A stretch of 64,000 nt of DNA from Megalonaias nervosa (taxonomy: Eukaryota > Mollusca > Bivalvia > Unionida > Unionidae), in NCBI GenBank assembly GCA_016617855.1, contig JAECUM010006789.1, positions 34,865 through 98,864 on the forward strand, read 5' to 3'. Each line of letters starts with the position of its first letter. The first letter of the stretch is position 1. Below are positions 24,795-36,110 of this stretch, piece by piece. The notes under the pieces were generated by a model, which saw nothing but the letters and a program-made list of their open reading frames with translations, had not been told where the DNA came from and did not search any database. Both the position numbers and the translations under genes were made by a program.

Positions 24795-25110
24795 TTACAA
24801 TGCAAATGCATTGTCTGGTAAAGTCATGTTTGGACAATGAGATATATTTCAGCTCTGTCATGCCAGCATACACAAGTCAATTCCAATGCATTGTCCAGTA
24901 AAGTCATGCTTGGACACTGATAAATCTATCAGCTGTGTCATGCCAGTCTACACAAGTCAATTCCAATGCATTGTCCGGTAAAGTCATGCTTGGACACTGA
25001 TAAATCTATCAGTTGTGTCATGCCAGTCTAAATAAGTTAATTACAAAGCAATGTCCAGTAAAGTCAGACTTGCACACTGGGATATATTTCAGATGTCTTA
25101 TGCTAGTCTA
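24795..25110. repeat. 80-bp tandem repeat, 4 copies
   Basis: The unit 'ccaatgcattgtccagtaaa' ... 'gtgtcatgccagtctacaca' ... 'agtcaatt' is exactly 80 bp. The two central copies are nearly identical and the outer two are diverged. Confidence 0.9.
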
Positions 25111-26619
25111 AATAAACATAAATACTAGATCTGAACTTTCACATAACATCTCATGTTTAACTTTGATGCACATAAATAATCAAAGGACTGACAAAGACCA
25201 TGTAAGACAGTCCTACACTGCGAGAAACAAGCAAACCCTCACATCTGCAAACAAGTATTAATCATAAACTGAAAACAGCTGAGAACAGTCAAGCACTGTT
25301 TTATTCTAAACCAATCAAGCATCGAGTAACAAATGATAATTAGTGCCTTTACAAAACCGGTAGAATGTTGTTTCATTATGAAATGAAGTCAAATCATGAC
25401 ATGCAGGATAATATATTGGCATTATGTAATAGAACCAAGTTTTTCACCATATACTGGATAAACATTATTCATTTTTCTTTATACTGTCAAATTCTATTTA
25501 ATCTTAATTTTTCCATAGATAAAATTATGATAGCCATAAAATAATGGTTTATTATACATGTGTCCCGTGTTTAATAGTGTTCTGTACAGGCATATGCAAG
25601 TGTAGTCTTGTAGAAAACATTTTCCTTCTTGTGGGAGTCCATACCTTGATCTTTAACCTCTTTACCCATGAATAATATATTACTCTCTTCTTCTAATTAA
25701 AAGTAACAGATATGAAAAGTTGAACTTAATTATCTCAGAGAAATTAATTTCATCTTTGGATGGCAGCAGACTTGATGGTGACATCTGAACCCAAAAGCAA
25801 TAGGTCTATTTCTTCCCCTAAGGGCAAACAATTCATGAATTTTGTTTAAAGAAGAATTTGAAGAACACAAGTTACTATATAATGCAGAAACTAGGTCCTT
25901 CTTGGGGTCACTATGACCTTGACCATTGAGCTACTGACCTCAATGTTCAAAGCTACCTTGCCATAACATCAAGCTATCATTTACAGTTTTGCAATTTCAG
26001 TAATTGTACAGAAACTATTTCCGAAGTTTGTGCCAATGTGATTTTGTCCTTTGAACTTTTGCAAGATGAATCAAGCATGCTTAAATCAAATAACCATTCA
26101 TCCCTGTGTGTGATGGCTACATTTATATAAAAGTGTCTTTAAATGTAACACCATGTCATCATATATGGTGTGCACAAAGGCCTACCCCATTAACAGTGTA
26201 TATGGATCTTGTTCACAATGACCTATCTCTAATTACTGTACAGGAAAAAGGATAAACTGCTATTATGACATCAGAGACATTTTGGTTTCATATCAAGTGT
26301 GGAGTTCTTTAGAAGAAATTGCAAATTAAAGAACCTTCTGCTATCTGCATATCCATTTTAATGCATTATTTAAAGCTTGATGATGAGACTGAAAAAAAAT
26401 CAGTTCATGCAGGAAAGCACTAAAGAGCAAACAGCTCATTAGAGGGAAAAGCTATTTTAATGTCAACATGGTTCCACCTACCATGGTGATCTGGCTGAAA
26501 ACCATGCTTTTTGATGCATCCATATTGTATGTGACAAAGCATAACATAAGATCGTAACACACAATCCTTATGACTGTTAACATTGCAATATGCTGTCTGA
26601 AAAGTGCCATCAACTTTAT
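25111..26619. repeat. Non-coding stretch with a dispersed-repeat fragment
   Basis: Mostly unremarkable. About 25620-26110 contains the TGACC-rich phrases ('ccttgatctttaacctc', 'gaccttgaccattgagc', 'ctgacctcaatgttc') shared with 21.6 and 39 kb. No exon was found. Confidence 0.45.
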
Positions 26620-26775
26620 GCCATCTGCTATGTACCCCTGAACTTTACCTCATACTTTTTACCAACATTTTGACAAGTTGCACATCTGCTATGTACCCCT
26701 GAACTTTACCTCACACTTTTTACCGACATTTTTTACCGACATTTTTTACCGACATTTTGACAAGTTGCACATCTG
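26620..26775. repeat. 62-bp duplication with a nested 14-bp triplication
   Basis: 'catctgctatgtacccctga' ... 'gacaagttgca' occurs twice. Inside the second copy the word 'ttttttaccgacat' is repeated three times. Confidence 0.85.
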
Positions 26776-26859
26776 AGTATCATGAAGTGACCTGTGATTT
26801 GGCTGAGGTGAAAACTTTGTTTTTATCTTTCATGCCATCAAGTTTAGGATCTTAGTTTG

Positions 26860-27110
26860 CAGTATTGAATCTGATTTTGCACTAGTAAATCTGATTTTGT
26901 ACTAGTGAATCTTATTTTCCAGTAATGAATCTTATTTTGCACCAGAGAATCTTTTTTTTTGCACCAGTGAGTCTACTTTTCCAATAATGAATCTTATTTT
27001 GCACTTTTGGATCTTATTTTGGATCTTCTTTTGTAGTAATTAATCTCATTATTGCACTAGTGAATCTTATCTTCCACTACTGAAACTTATTTTGCACTAG
27101 TGAAGGTAGT
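26860..27110. repeat. About 20-25-bp minisatellite
   Basis: Variants of 'gaatcttattttgcactagt' are repeated about ten times with indels. The array ends immediately before the pogo MITE. Confidence 0.85.
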
Positions 27111-27115
27111 ATATA

Positions 27116-27345
27116 CAGTAGAACTTCAATTAACCGGCACCCGATTAACCGTCAGTCTCTGTTAACTGTCAGGGCACTGTATGTCAAAATACTGAAAACC
27201 GGTACATCTACATATGTAGATATTATTATTTTTTTATGACCCAGTCTATTGTATAAAACTTTGATTGTACATATTTTTATCCGTCTATTCTCATATCTAT
27301 CATGGTCTCGGTCCTGTGCCCTGACAAATAATCAAAGTTCTACTG
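27116..27345. mobile_element. pogo-superfamily MITE (230 bp)
   Basis: The ends are CAGTAGAACTTCAATTA and its near inverse (taatcaaagttctactg). TA flanks both sides (27114-27115, 27346-27347). The terminus closely resembles the CAGTAGAACCTCGATTA-type ends known for Tigger/pogo elements, so it belongs to a different subfamily from the 3-kb element at 17-20 kb. It has no coding capacity. Confidence 0.88.
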
Positions 27346-27347
27346 TA

Positions 27348-28735
27348 CTTATATATTGTTCTTATCCTATTATTAAAGGTCTTCTCTTCAAAACATTTGA
27401 CATGCTCATGAAGAGTCTTTAAGTAGAGCAAAAGGAGTTTTCTGTCAAAATCATGGTGTTTGTACTGGTAAAGACTAAGTCATTTACTGCATTGAATAAA
27501 GTGGTCCTCACAAGGGAGACAATAAACAACAGCTAATTACATTCAGGGTTCATATGCTTCTCCTCAAGTGAAATTCAATGACTTTTCCAGGACATTCCAT
27601 GGCTTCCAAATAAATTTCCAGACCTTCAAATATTAAGACTAAATGTGAAAATATACAGAATGACAAGTGATATATATATATATATATAAAACAAGCTGAA
27701 ATACCAGATTTTGGCAACACAACAGAGTAAGATTGTCACCGAATTGATCAAGCAAATATTCCAAGAAAAGTTTGACAAAAGAAATGGTTGAAAATAATTG
27801 TAGTGGGAGCAAAATGATTTCAAAGACTTTAAAACTAAAACATCAGTTTTCAAGGATTACACCACTTTTAATTTTTCAAACCCAAACCCAATACTTTTAA
27901 GGAAGTGTATGAACCCTGTTACATCAGAAAAACCCACCCATGGCATGACAACTACACGTGTTGTGGTTGTATACCCATGAATATTTAGTTTAGGCCTAGT
28001 TTATTTTCAATTTGTAATTTTGAAGTTAAGCTAACTCTCTCTCTCTCTCTGCCTTTTTCTTAAAATAATGAATCATTAAAACCGTCTTCATTCAAAGTTT
28101 TTGAGCAAATATATATTCAACATGCAATTTTTCTCTAAACCATTTTACCCTTAAAGAGATAATGTAACCAACCATTATGAATATTACAAGTCACATGTCA
28201 TGTGTATGTCACGCTGTCAATGTAAATTGAGAAGGCATGAAAAAACATGAGGCCAAGTATGACCTGATATCAACTGACTGAGTAGCTGACATGTCATCTT
28301 GTGAATGGAAATTCACACATGTACTGAAACCTTAGAGGGGGAAGGAAAGCTTGGTATACTGAAGCAAATAGTTTACACACACACATTCACTTCCCAGCAT
28401 AAAAAGTACATCATTTGTACAATTAGAACTGTCCTCTGGATCTCTCTATCCCTTTTGAAACTAGGTCCTTATTTGTAACATAAAACTACCATAGCCCCAT
28501 TGTTGATGTATTTAAACGTAGCTGGTATTACAAGGGGAGATAATCCATGAAGTTCGCCTGGATTCCTGGGTCTGCCCTTATCTATGATGCGGCCCCACTC
28601 CTGGGATCATAACATGGAAACCATTTATATCCATGACCAACATGGCTGTGTTGCCTCACTGGTTAATGGACTTTTGACAGAAAGCTGGTTTAATTCCCAC
28701 CATCTGATCAACCTAGATCTCCCTCATAATCTAAA
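27348..28735. other. Non-coding stretch
   Basis: Contains a short (TA)n at 27669-27687 and a (CT)n at 28032-28050. No gene was recognised. At 28560-28720 'ggctgtgttgcctcactgg' and 'ctggtttaattcccacc' faintly resemble A- and B-boxes of a SINE head, too weak to call. Confidence 0.45.
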
Positions 28736-28745
28736 TACAAGATCT

Positions 28746-29000
28746 TGTTTTTGTTCCTGTAGGGTTTAACACCATTTCTCTGCACAAGATAGGCTATACA
28801 TGGTGGCCAGTATAACTGGCAGAGGAAGAACCATGGAAAACCCCAGGAAGCACCACCGACCCATGAGAAGCTACTGGCAAGCTTTCTCATGTACCCATGT
28901 TAGCTGAGCCTGAGACTTGAACCCACACAAACAGAGTGAGATGGCAGTGATCTGTAATGGTGAGTGCTTTAGACCACTCGGCCACTCAGGGCAACAAATT
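28746..29000 (-). mobile_element. SINE-B copy, near full length
   Basis: On the minus strand the head reads CCTGAGTGGCCGAGTGGTCT, with a Leu/Ser-tRNA-like A-box at 28974-28984 and a B-box (GGTTCAAGTCT) at 28913-28923. The shared body follows ('gaaagcttgccagtagcttc', 'ggttcttcctctgccag', 'ccaccatgtatagcctatc'), then an A/CAA-rich tail at 28746. A candidate 8-bp target duplication CAAGATCT is at 28738-28745 and 29001-29008. Confidence 0.88.
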
Positions 29001-29330
29001 CAAGATCTCTATACCATCTTATATAGCAAATCTGATGAAAAAACTGGTCAGAAAATATGATCTCTGGAGTGTTTACAAGCTGATCAGAAATATGGCCTCT
29101 GGAGTGTTTTCAAGCTTCGCTAATCAGATGCAAACCACCTCGTTAATATGTGCATATCAGTCACATCTGAAATCATCCAAGATAATGTTGATACAAGCTT
29201 ACATACCAAATCTGATCAGAAATATGGTCTATAAGATGCTTACAATTTGATGAGAGATATGGCCTCTAAAATGTTTCCAACATGATCAGAAATCTGGTCT
29301 GTAGCGTTGCCAGACTGATCAGAAATCTTG
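29001..29330. repeat. Degenerate tandem repeat, left part
   Basis: Units built around 'gctgatcagaaatatggcctctggagtgttt' (about 45-50 bp) repeat through this block and resume after the LINE at 31320. The LINE therefore probably inserted into this array. Confidence 0.75.
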
Positions 29331-31315
29331 CATCTAGCACATGTACCAGCTGATCCTGGAAACCCATGCACATCGAAACTCCTAGATTCCATTCACGTTT
29401 TCAACCTCAAACAGTTAGTTAGCCAACCCACCCATAAACATGGTCACATATTAGACTGGATTCTTTATAGACCTGATGATAATATTCTTCAGTCCTCCCT
29501 GGTGTCCCACGAACTTTCATCAGATCACCTCTGCATTATATACCATCTTGACGTATCAGTCCCTAACCCTCCACCTTTATTCGCTACTAAGAGAAACCTC
29601 CGTATGATAAACAAAACCAAACTAATGCATGACATCCAAGCAAACCAAACAACTAGCTTACCTACTACAGCAGAACAACTTGATAACTGCCTGCGTTCAT
29701 TGCTCGACAAACATGCCCCAGCAACCAAGTGCAGAGTAGCAATTCAGAAGTGTTCTCCGTGGTATAGCAGTGTTAGGGACCAGCTTTGCACTGCTAAAAG
29801 AGACCGCCATAAAGCTGAGAGGCTTTGGCTTTCCACCAGACTCACTATTCATAAGCAGATCTATGATGCCGTTAAGAAGAATGTCACAAAATATAGTCCA
29901 TGCAGCGAAATCAGCCCACTACAGTACTAAGATCACGGAAAGTTCCAGCTGCAAAGAGCTATTTGAGATTACTAACAAGCTAATGTCAAGGAACAAATGT
30001 ACACCACTTCCAGCTACCTTCTCTCTATTACTTCACCATCTCCAGCATGTATTTAGCATTCATGATACGGCCTTACTATGGTTCAAGTCCTACTTGGTCA
30101 ACAGGACACAAATTGTGTCCGCAAATGGAAAACACTCCAGCCCAGGTGATCTATGCTGTGGTGTTCCACAGGGGTATGTTCCTGGACCTGTTCTCTTCAT
30201 TCTATACACTCAGCCACTCTCAAGTGTCATAGATCATCATCCAGTGTCTCACCAATTGTATGCTGATGACACCCAAATATACAAATCTAGCCATCCAGCT
30301 GAAGTTGAAGCTACCATCCAAGGCGTAGAGAGGTGCATTTCCGATGTGAAATCATGGATGACATGTAACAAGCTGCAGATGAATGATGATAAAACTGAAG
30401 CCATTCTGATTACAACACAAAGACTTTCTCATTCACATCCATTTACCTCAGACAATAAATATCAGCAACACCAACATTAAATTCACACAGTCAGTACGAA
30501 ACCTCGGTGTCACTCTTGACAGTACTCTCTCACTGCATCAACATGTCATGAACATATGCAAGGCTGCATATCTTGAGCTGAGACGAATCAGCTCCATTCA
30601 CAAGTATCTTTCAGTTGATGCCACTAAAACACTTGTGTGTTCCTTAGTACTTTCAAGACTGGACTATTGTAACTCAATTCTGTCTGGTTTGTCTCAATAT
30701 CTACTCCAGAAACTTCAGAAAGTTCAAAACACAGCTTCTCGGATCATCCTTAGAGTACCACGATCAGAGCAGGCCTCTCCCCTGCTCTGTACCCTACACT
30801 GGCTATCCATACGATCAAGAATTAAACACAAAATTTGTTCTCTGTGCTACGTTTCACTGACGGGCTCCAGTCCAACATACCTATCTGACCTCACCCAAGT
30901 GTACACACCTGCAAGATGCTTACGCTCCTCTTCTGACACTCGTATTCTCATTATTCCCACTATGAAGATGAAATCATATGGACAACGCTCTTTTGCATAC
31001 CAGGGCCCAGCAACGTGGAATGAATTGCCCACTGCACTTAGACACAAAGACACAGTGATCTCACTCAAGAGCGCTCTTAAAACTCACCTATTTCAACCGC
31101 AAGAACAGACTTAAAGACCTAATAATGTATCCTTGCCTTAAATATTTACAGCATATTTTCTGTTTCTACTTTCGTGATGTTTGTTTTTATTTTTGTAATC
31201 ATATCATTATATATGTTTGTTTTTTTTAAGTGTTGTCAAATGTTGTAAAGCGCTTAGAGCTTCTAAAGATTAGGCGCTACACAAAGTCCTCATTATTATT
31301 ATTATTATCATTATT
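29328..31315 (+). mobile_element. CR1/L2-like LINE, 5'-truncated and internally deleted
   Basis: Three overlapping open segments in different frames cover the end of the endonuclease (29328-29930: LVSQPTHKHGHILDWIL and SSDHLCI), the reverse transcriptase (29770-30480) and its C-terminal part (30548-31114: SRLDYCNSILSGL, then GPATWNELPTALR). The RT catalytic YADD is intact at 30259-30270 and GVPQG lies just before it. However, the sequence jumps from NKLMSRNKCTPLPATF to HHLQHVFSIHDTALLWF near 30020, so about 200 residues are missing, including the RT block with the first catalytic aspartate. The 3' end has 'aaagcgcttagagcttctaa', 'ttaggcgctacacaaag' and an (ATT)n tail at 31290-31315, typical of CR1/L2-type LINEs. 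The element cannot be autonomous. The clade is my inference from the C-terminal domain and the ATT tail. Confidence 0.88.
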
Positions 31316-31319
31316 TCTG

Positions 31320-31760
31320 GCCTTTAGTCTTTACAAGCTGATGAGAAATCTGGCTTCTAGTGTTTCCAAGCTGATCAGAAATCTGGCATCTAGCATGTTT
31401 ACCAGCTGATTTCTTCTGTACAAATGATGCCACTCTACTCTACAATAGTGGGTTTGATGTTCCCAAGCTTGCAGTGGAGTTTTCATTCCACAAATTTTGC
31501 CAAGCAGAACAAACATGCTGAATGACATAAGAATTCCAGGGTATTTATAAGCTCAGCCATCAGATGCAAGATCACCTCCCTAATATGTGAGGATACTGCC
31601 CATAGCTGAACTCATCCAAGAACCTGAGTATGCAAATCAGAACAGAAAAAGGACCTCTTGAGTATCCACAAGCTCAGCCAATCAGATGCAAGATCACCTT
31701 ATTAACATGCATGGATGTCATAACTGAAATCACCCAAGATTCGATGACATAAGCTTACAT
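31320..31760. repeat. Degenerate tandem repeat, right part
   Basis: Continues the 'ctgatcagaaatctggc' units seen at 29001-29330, then larger shared segments ('ctcagccaatcagatgcaag', 'cacctcattaacatg', 'gaaatcacccaagat', 'ataagcttacataccaaa') that also occur once at 29110-29210. The higher-order unit is therefore longer than 50 bp. Confidence 0.75.
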
Positions 31761-32730
31761 ACCAAAACTTTAAATGACAATGAAATAAAATTTTGACAGA
31801 CTACATTTAATTCTATGACTGGATTGACAAATTAAGCAAATTATTGAAAACAAATAATGTGAACTCTTGGTCGAAAAGGCTTAGAATTGAAGATTTGTCT
31901 CTTTAACCTAGCACAAAGCTAAAAACTCAAGAGGAAAGAGAAGATCAAGATTAATAGAACAGCAATAAAGTTTTCATGACTTCTACTATAATAATATTTA
32001 AATTGCTAATGCAAACAAATTTAGTCCTACTTGTTTGGTTGTTCAGAGTGGGCTTTAAAGTCCACTGCAAATATGTCAACAAGAATAAAACAAAATATGA
32101 AATAAAACAAGCACCCAAACCCAATATCACAAACTAGATTTTGTGACTAAAACACATATGAACCTGATACTGACCATAATTTATAAATCTAAGAAGTCCA
32201 AAAATGAAGTAAAACATTCTGAAAACTAATAAATGGCTTGAAAATCTAATCAAGCCATCTACCTATGAATTCAAAAATGATTACCAGTTTTTGCTTAATT
32301 TTTCTAAGAAGAATTCCACTACATTCAAAAATGTGTACAAAATTTTTAAATATTGTAATGGTTTGAAAATCTTATCAGATATGAATAAAGTATTTCTACC
32401 AAAACTGTCAATAATGCATACTTTTTGCACAATCTCACTAGCAACTTCCTACAGAGGGAATGAAAGAAGTATGGACATGACAAAATCTAGATGCTCCCCT
32501 CCCAGTGCAAAAAGTGGGACATGATACAGAACAAAAATTTTTGAAGATTACTTAAACTATATACGTTGTAAGGTGATCTTTGAAGTTTATAATTATGTGA
32601 CAAAAACTGCAATTCTTTTCTGCTTTCTTTGACTTGATAATGAAAAATACAGATGAATCTTATAATCTTTTCTCAGCCTTTTTGATTTATATTTTATGGG
32701 TGATGATTACACTTGTGAAGTGGATCCATC
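31761..32730. other. Probable intron
   Basis: No feature recognised. Confidence 0.45.
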
Positions 32731-32970
32731 AATTTTAAAAAGGTAAATTCTAGTGTGACAAACATATGGTCACATGTACACTAAATAGTAAATTTTAAAA
32801 AGATAAGTTCTAATTTGACAGTCATATGGTCACATGTACACCAAACACTCAATTTCAAAAAGATAAATTCTAATGTGACAATCATATGGTCACATGTACA
32901 CCAAACAGTCAATTTTATAAAGGTAAATTCTAATGCAACTATCATATGGTCACATGTACACCAAATAGTA
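32731..32970. repeat. 60-bp tandem repeat, 4 copies, abutting exon B
   Basis: The unit 'catatggtcacatgtacacc' + 'aaacagtcaattttaaaaa' + 'gataaattctaatgtgacaat' has a period of exactly 60 bp. It ends about 14 bp from the 5' splice site of the exon at 32984-33167 (minus-strand sense: immediately downstream of the exon). Confidence 0.95.
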
Positions 32971-32983
32971 TTACCAATATTAC

Positions 32984-33167
32984 CTTCTGCTCTCCCTTCT
33001 CTGGTGAGAAAAACATTATATCGACTTTGCGAGCCTCACGTGGAGCAGCATCCCCTTCTAACTGCTCTTTCAAAACCCTTGCGGCTGGGTGCTGCCTTAA
33101 CTGGTCCCTCCCTGACAATGTTTTGTTCGGTGGCGTGTTCATCAATAACAGGTCCTCATCCTCACAA
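32984..33167 (-). CDS. Exon B of an unrecognised minus-strand gene (61 codons plus 1 nt)
   Basis: The minus strand reads tactgcattttag|TTGTGAGGATGAGGAC...GAGCAGAAG|gtaata. The 184-nt block is markedly richer in GC than its flanks. Its single leading nucleotide completes the GG left over from exon A (37508-37568) to make a Gly codon, and it ends in phase 0 as exon C requires. It encodes, in order, CEDEDLLLMNTPPNK, TLSGRDQLRQHPAARVLKEQ, LEGDAAPREARKVD and IMFFSPEKGEQK. It is acidic at the start, then mixed-charge and helix-prone (DQLRQHPAARVLKEQLEG). No catalytic motif, membrane segment or domain was recognised. It looks like a linker or regulatory region of a larger intracellular protein. This is the strongest coding call in the window. 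Confidence 0.75.
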
Positions 33168-34335
33168 CTAAAATGCAGTAATATTGGAATTTAATTGAAA
33201 CTAGATCAAAGTCCACAACAAAATAAGGCATGTAACTGTATTTCATTGTTAAAATTCTCCTTCCTGTCTGGACAGGCTCCTTGTAAGTTCACACACAAGA
33301 TAGTGTTAAGAGTCTATGCTCTTAAAATAAGTAGCAGAAAAGAGTGAAGACAACAACCTTTGTAAAATTTATCAAATAATTTATTTCCCTATAATACCAA
33401 GTGAAAAACGAGAAAAAATAACTTATGGTATTGGGAATTAAATCCAAAAATAATCCAAGAATTAAAGGCATAAGTTCTAGTATTAAAAAGCCCTGAATAG
33501 AATTCAGTTCAAGTCCCAAAGAGATCCAAAACTGAAGGCGATGGCATGTCTGTTATGGCCTGCGTCCTACTGATGTGTCAACAGTCTTTTGTTGAATCAC
33601 ATAAATATTATTCCAGGTTTGAATTCAGTATAAATTCCAATGAATGTCTTTATCCAAGAATTTTATCAGAGCACTTTTGTATTTCCAGAGAAAATAATCA
33701 CTTGAATTCAATTATTTGAAGAAAATAAAATTCAGCCCAAACTGGTCACAACATAATACAACTTAAAGTGCTTGATGTTAAAGCACGACTGGTAAAATCC
33801 TCACAGTCACAAGATAATATAGTTCTCTGCTTGACCTCAGGTCAAAATTAGCATTTTCTAAAACCAACTAATAACTAATGGAAATTAACCTTCTAGAATG
33901 ATCTAATGAGCCTTGTTTACTTACAACACAATAGCCTATAAAATTCACTTTGGAATCTCCAAAACCTTGACCCAAATCAACATGTTTACCTGAATAATAA
34001 TTTGGTTAATAAGCTCATACACATAGAGAATAATGAAGCTATTATGAGTTGTTTACATAAATGAAATAAATAAAAAAAAAATTGTAAAAAGTAAATCAAG
34101 TCAAGCAGAAATGACCTCAGTTTTGGACAAGGTCAAGTCCAGCAAACAATGATACATAACAATAACATGTAATGAAATAAAAAAATTTAAAACTAACAGA
34201 AAAACAATTAAATATACATAACAATAGATATAAATTCCCAGATTCGAACAAGTATTTCTGATCACACCCCAAGATTCTTTTAAGATTTTAACAGTAAAAA
34301 GATAAAGCATTGGCTAACATCCACAAATTGCTAGT
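33168..34335. other. Probable intron
   Basis: AT-rich sequence. Nothing supported. Confidence 0.5.
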
Positions 34336-34339
34336 TTAA

Positions 34340-35620
34340 ATGTGAAAAATGGAATGGGTTGGTTCACATACTGGATGTCAGCTTGCCCCCACTTTCATTT
34401 GGGACAAATCAGACATCGATAGAAGAGATTTGGTGAAAACCCCATGTCAGAAGAGTCCCTTGAGGGGACTTTGGCTCAATTGGCTGAAAGAATTTCCAGG
34501 AGTTCAAGACAAGTCATATATTCCTTTTAACTGTCAAGTGTTGAAACCATCTCTGATATTCAGTGATAACAAGATTGTAAAATTAGCAACTGTAGTACAC
34601 ATACTGGATGTCAGCTTGGCACATTTTCATTTAGTACAAAGCAGACATCGTAAGAAGTCTTTTAGTGAAACTCCATATCATAATGATCATCCATGTGGGT
34701 CAAGTAGAGACAAGAAGATTTTGAAGACATTATAAGAGGTGTTTTGGTAAAAACACCATGTTGATATGACCATCCATTCATGACAAGCAGAGATAAGATT
34801 TTCAAGATGACCATTGTGGTGGCTATACTGGACTTCAGAACAGCACCATTTTCATGTAGGACCAACCAGACATGATAATCAAGTCTATTACCCCTTGCTA
34901 ATTATGACCATCCATTCAGGAGGTGTAGTGATAACATGACTATCAAGATGGCTGCCATGGTGGCTATATCTGGTATCAAATTAATACCATTTATCATTTA
35001 GGACCAACCAGACATGATAATCAAGTCTATTACCCCTTGCTAATTATGACCATCCATTCAGGAGGAGTAGTGATAACATGACTATCAAGATGGCTGCCAT
35101 GGTGGCTATATCTGATATCAAATTAATATCATTTATCATTTAGGACTAACCAGACATTATGTCTTTGATATAATCCCATACTGATATCACCATCCATGAA
35201 GGATGTCCAGCAATAACAAGATGGAGGCTTATGGCCATATTGGACATCAGATCTGCACCATTTTCATTTAGAACTAACTAGACATTATAACAAGTCTTTC
35301 GGTGAAAACCACATTATGATATAACCATCCATTCAGGAAGTGTAGTGATTTTTCAAGATGACTGCCATGGTGGCCATATTGGACATCAGAGTGGCACCAT
35401 TTTCACTGAAGATAACTAGACATGATAAGAGGTCTTTCAGTGAAAACCCCATTATATGACCATCCATTCTGGAAGAGTAGCGATAACAAGATTTTAAAAT
35501 TGACTACTCTGTTGGCCATATTGGATGTCTAAGCAGCAACATTTCATTTAGGACCAACTAGACCATGGGATACATGTGTGTGTAAAGTTTCTGGGCAATC
35601 CTCCAAGTGGTTTAGGAGGA
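34340..35620. repeat. About 140-bp satellite, 8-9 diverged units
   Basis: Units share 'ataacaagattttcaaga' ... 'tggctgccatggtggctat' ... 'ggacatcagattggcacca' ... 'ttttcatttaggaccaac' ... 'agacatgataa' ... 'tatgaccatccattcagga'. 'Aagatgg' landmarks at 34802, 34944, 35087, 35220, 35355 and 35495 give a spacing of 133-143 bp. Two adjacent units at 34860-35150 are nearly identical. It is related to the 46.8-50.5 kb satellite. Confidence 0.85.
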
Positions 35621-35905
35621 ACAATGATAACAAACTAATGCTTGTGATAGATGGATGACAGATGATGACAACAGACCATCCCATAAGCTCTTCTGGTCAT
35701 TGACCAGTAGAGCTAAGAAATCACTTTTATGTGAAATCATCTTTGTTCAAAACCTCGGCTGCTTCTTGGCAATCACTAATTTCACAAACAATATCATTAT
35801 GGTACAACAAATTTACATTTTAACTGTTGGTTTCACACATGTTACAGTGTCACTATCAGAATTTTCCTAAGGCAACAAATCAACATCCTCATTAACAGAT
35901 CTAAG

Positions 35906-36098
35906 TTGTTGTTGTTGTTGTTGTGGGGCTTAAAACCATTTTTCACCACACGATAGGCTATACATGGTGGCCAGTATTAATGGTGGAGGAAGAAATCGGG
36001 AAATCCCCGGAAAGAACCACCGTCCCATGAGAAGCTACTGGCAAGCTTTCTCACATATCCACATTTGCCGAATCCTAGACTCAAACCCACACAGACAG
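35906..36098 (-). mobile_element. SINE-B copy, 5'-truncated, with 12-bp target duplication
   Basis: The (CAA)n tail is at 35906-35924 (as TTG on plus), followed by the shared SINE-B body up to the B-box region. The tRNA-like A-box part is missing. The copy is flanked by exact AACAGATCTAAG at 35894-35905 and 36099-36110, proving insertion by target-primed reverse transcription after 5' truncation. Confidence 0.92.
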
Positions 36099-36110
36099 AA
36101 CAGATCTAAG

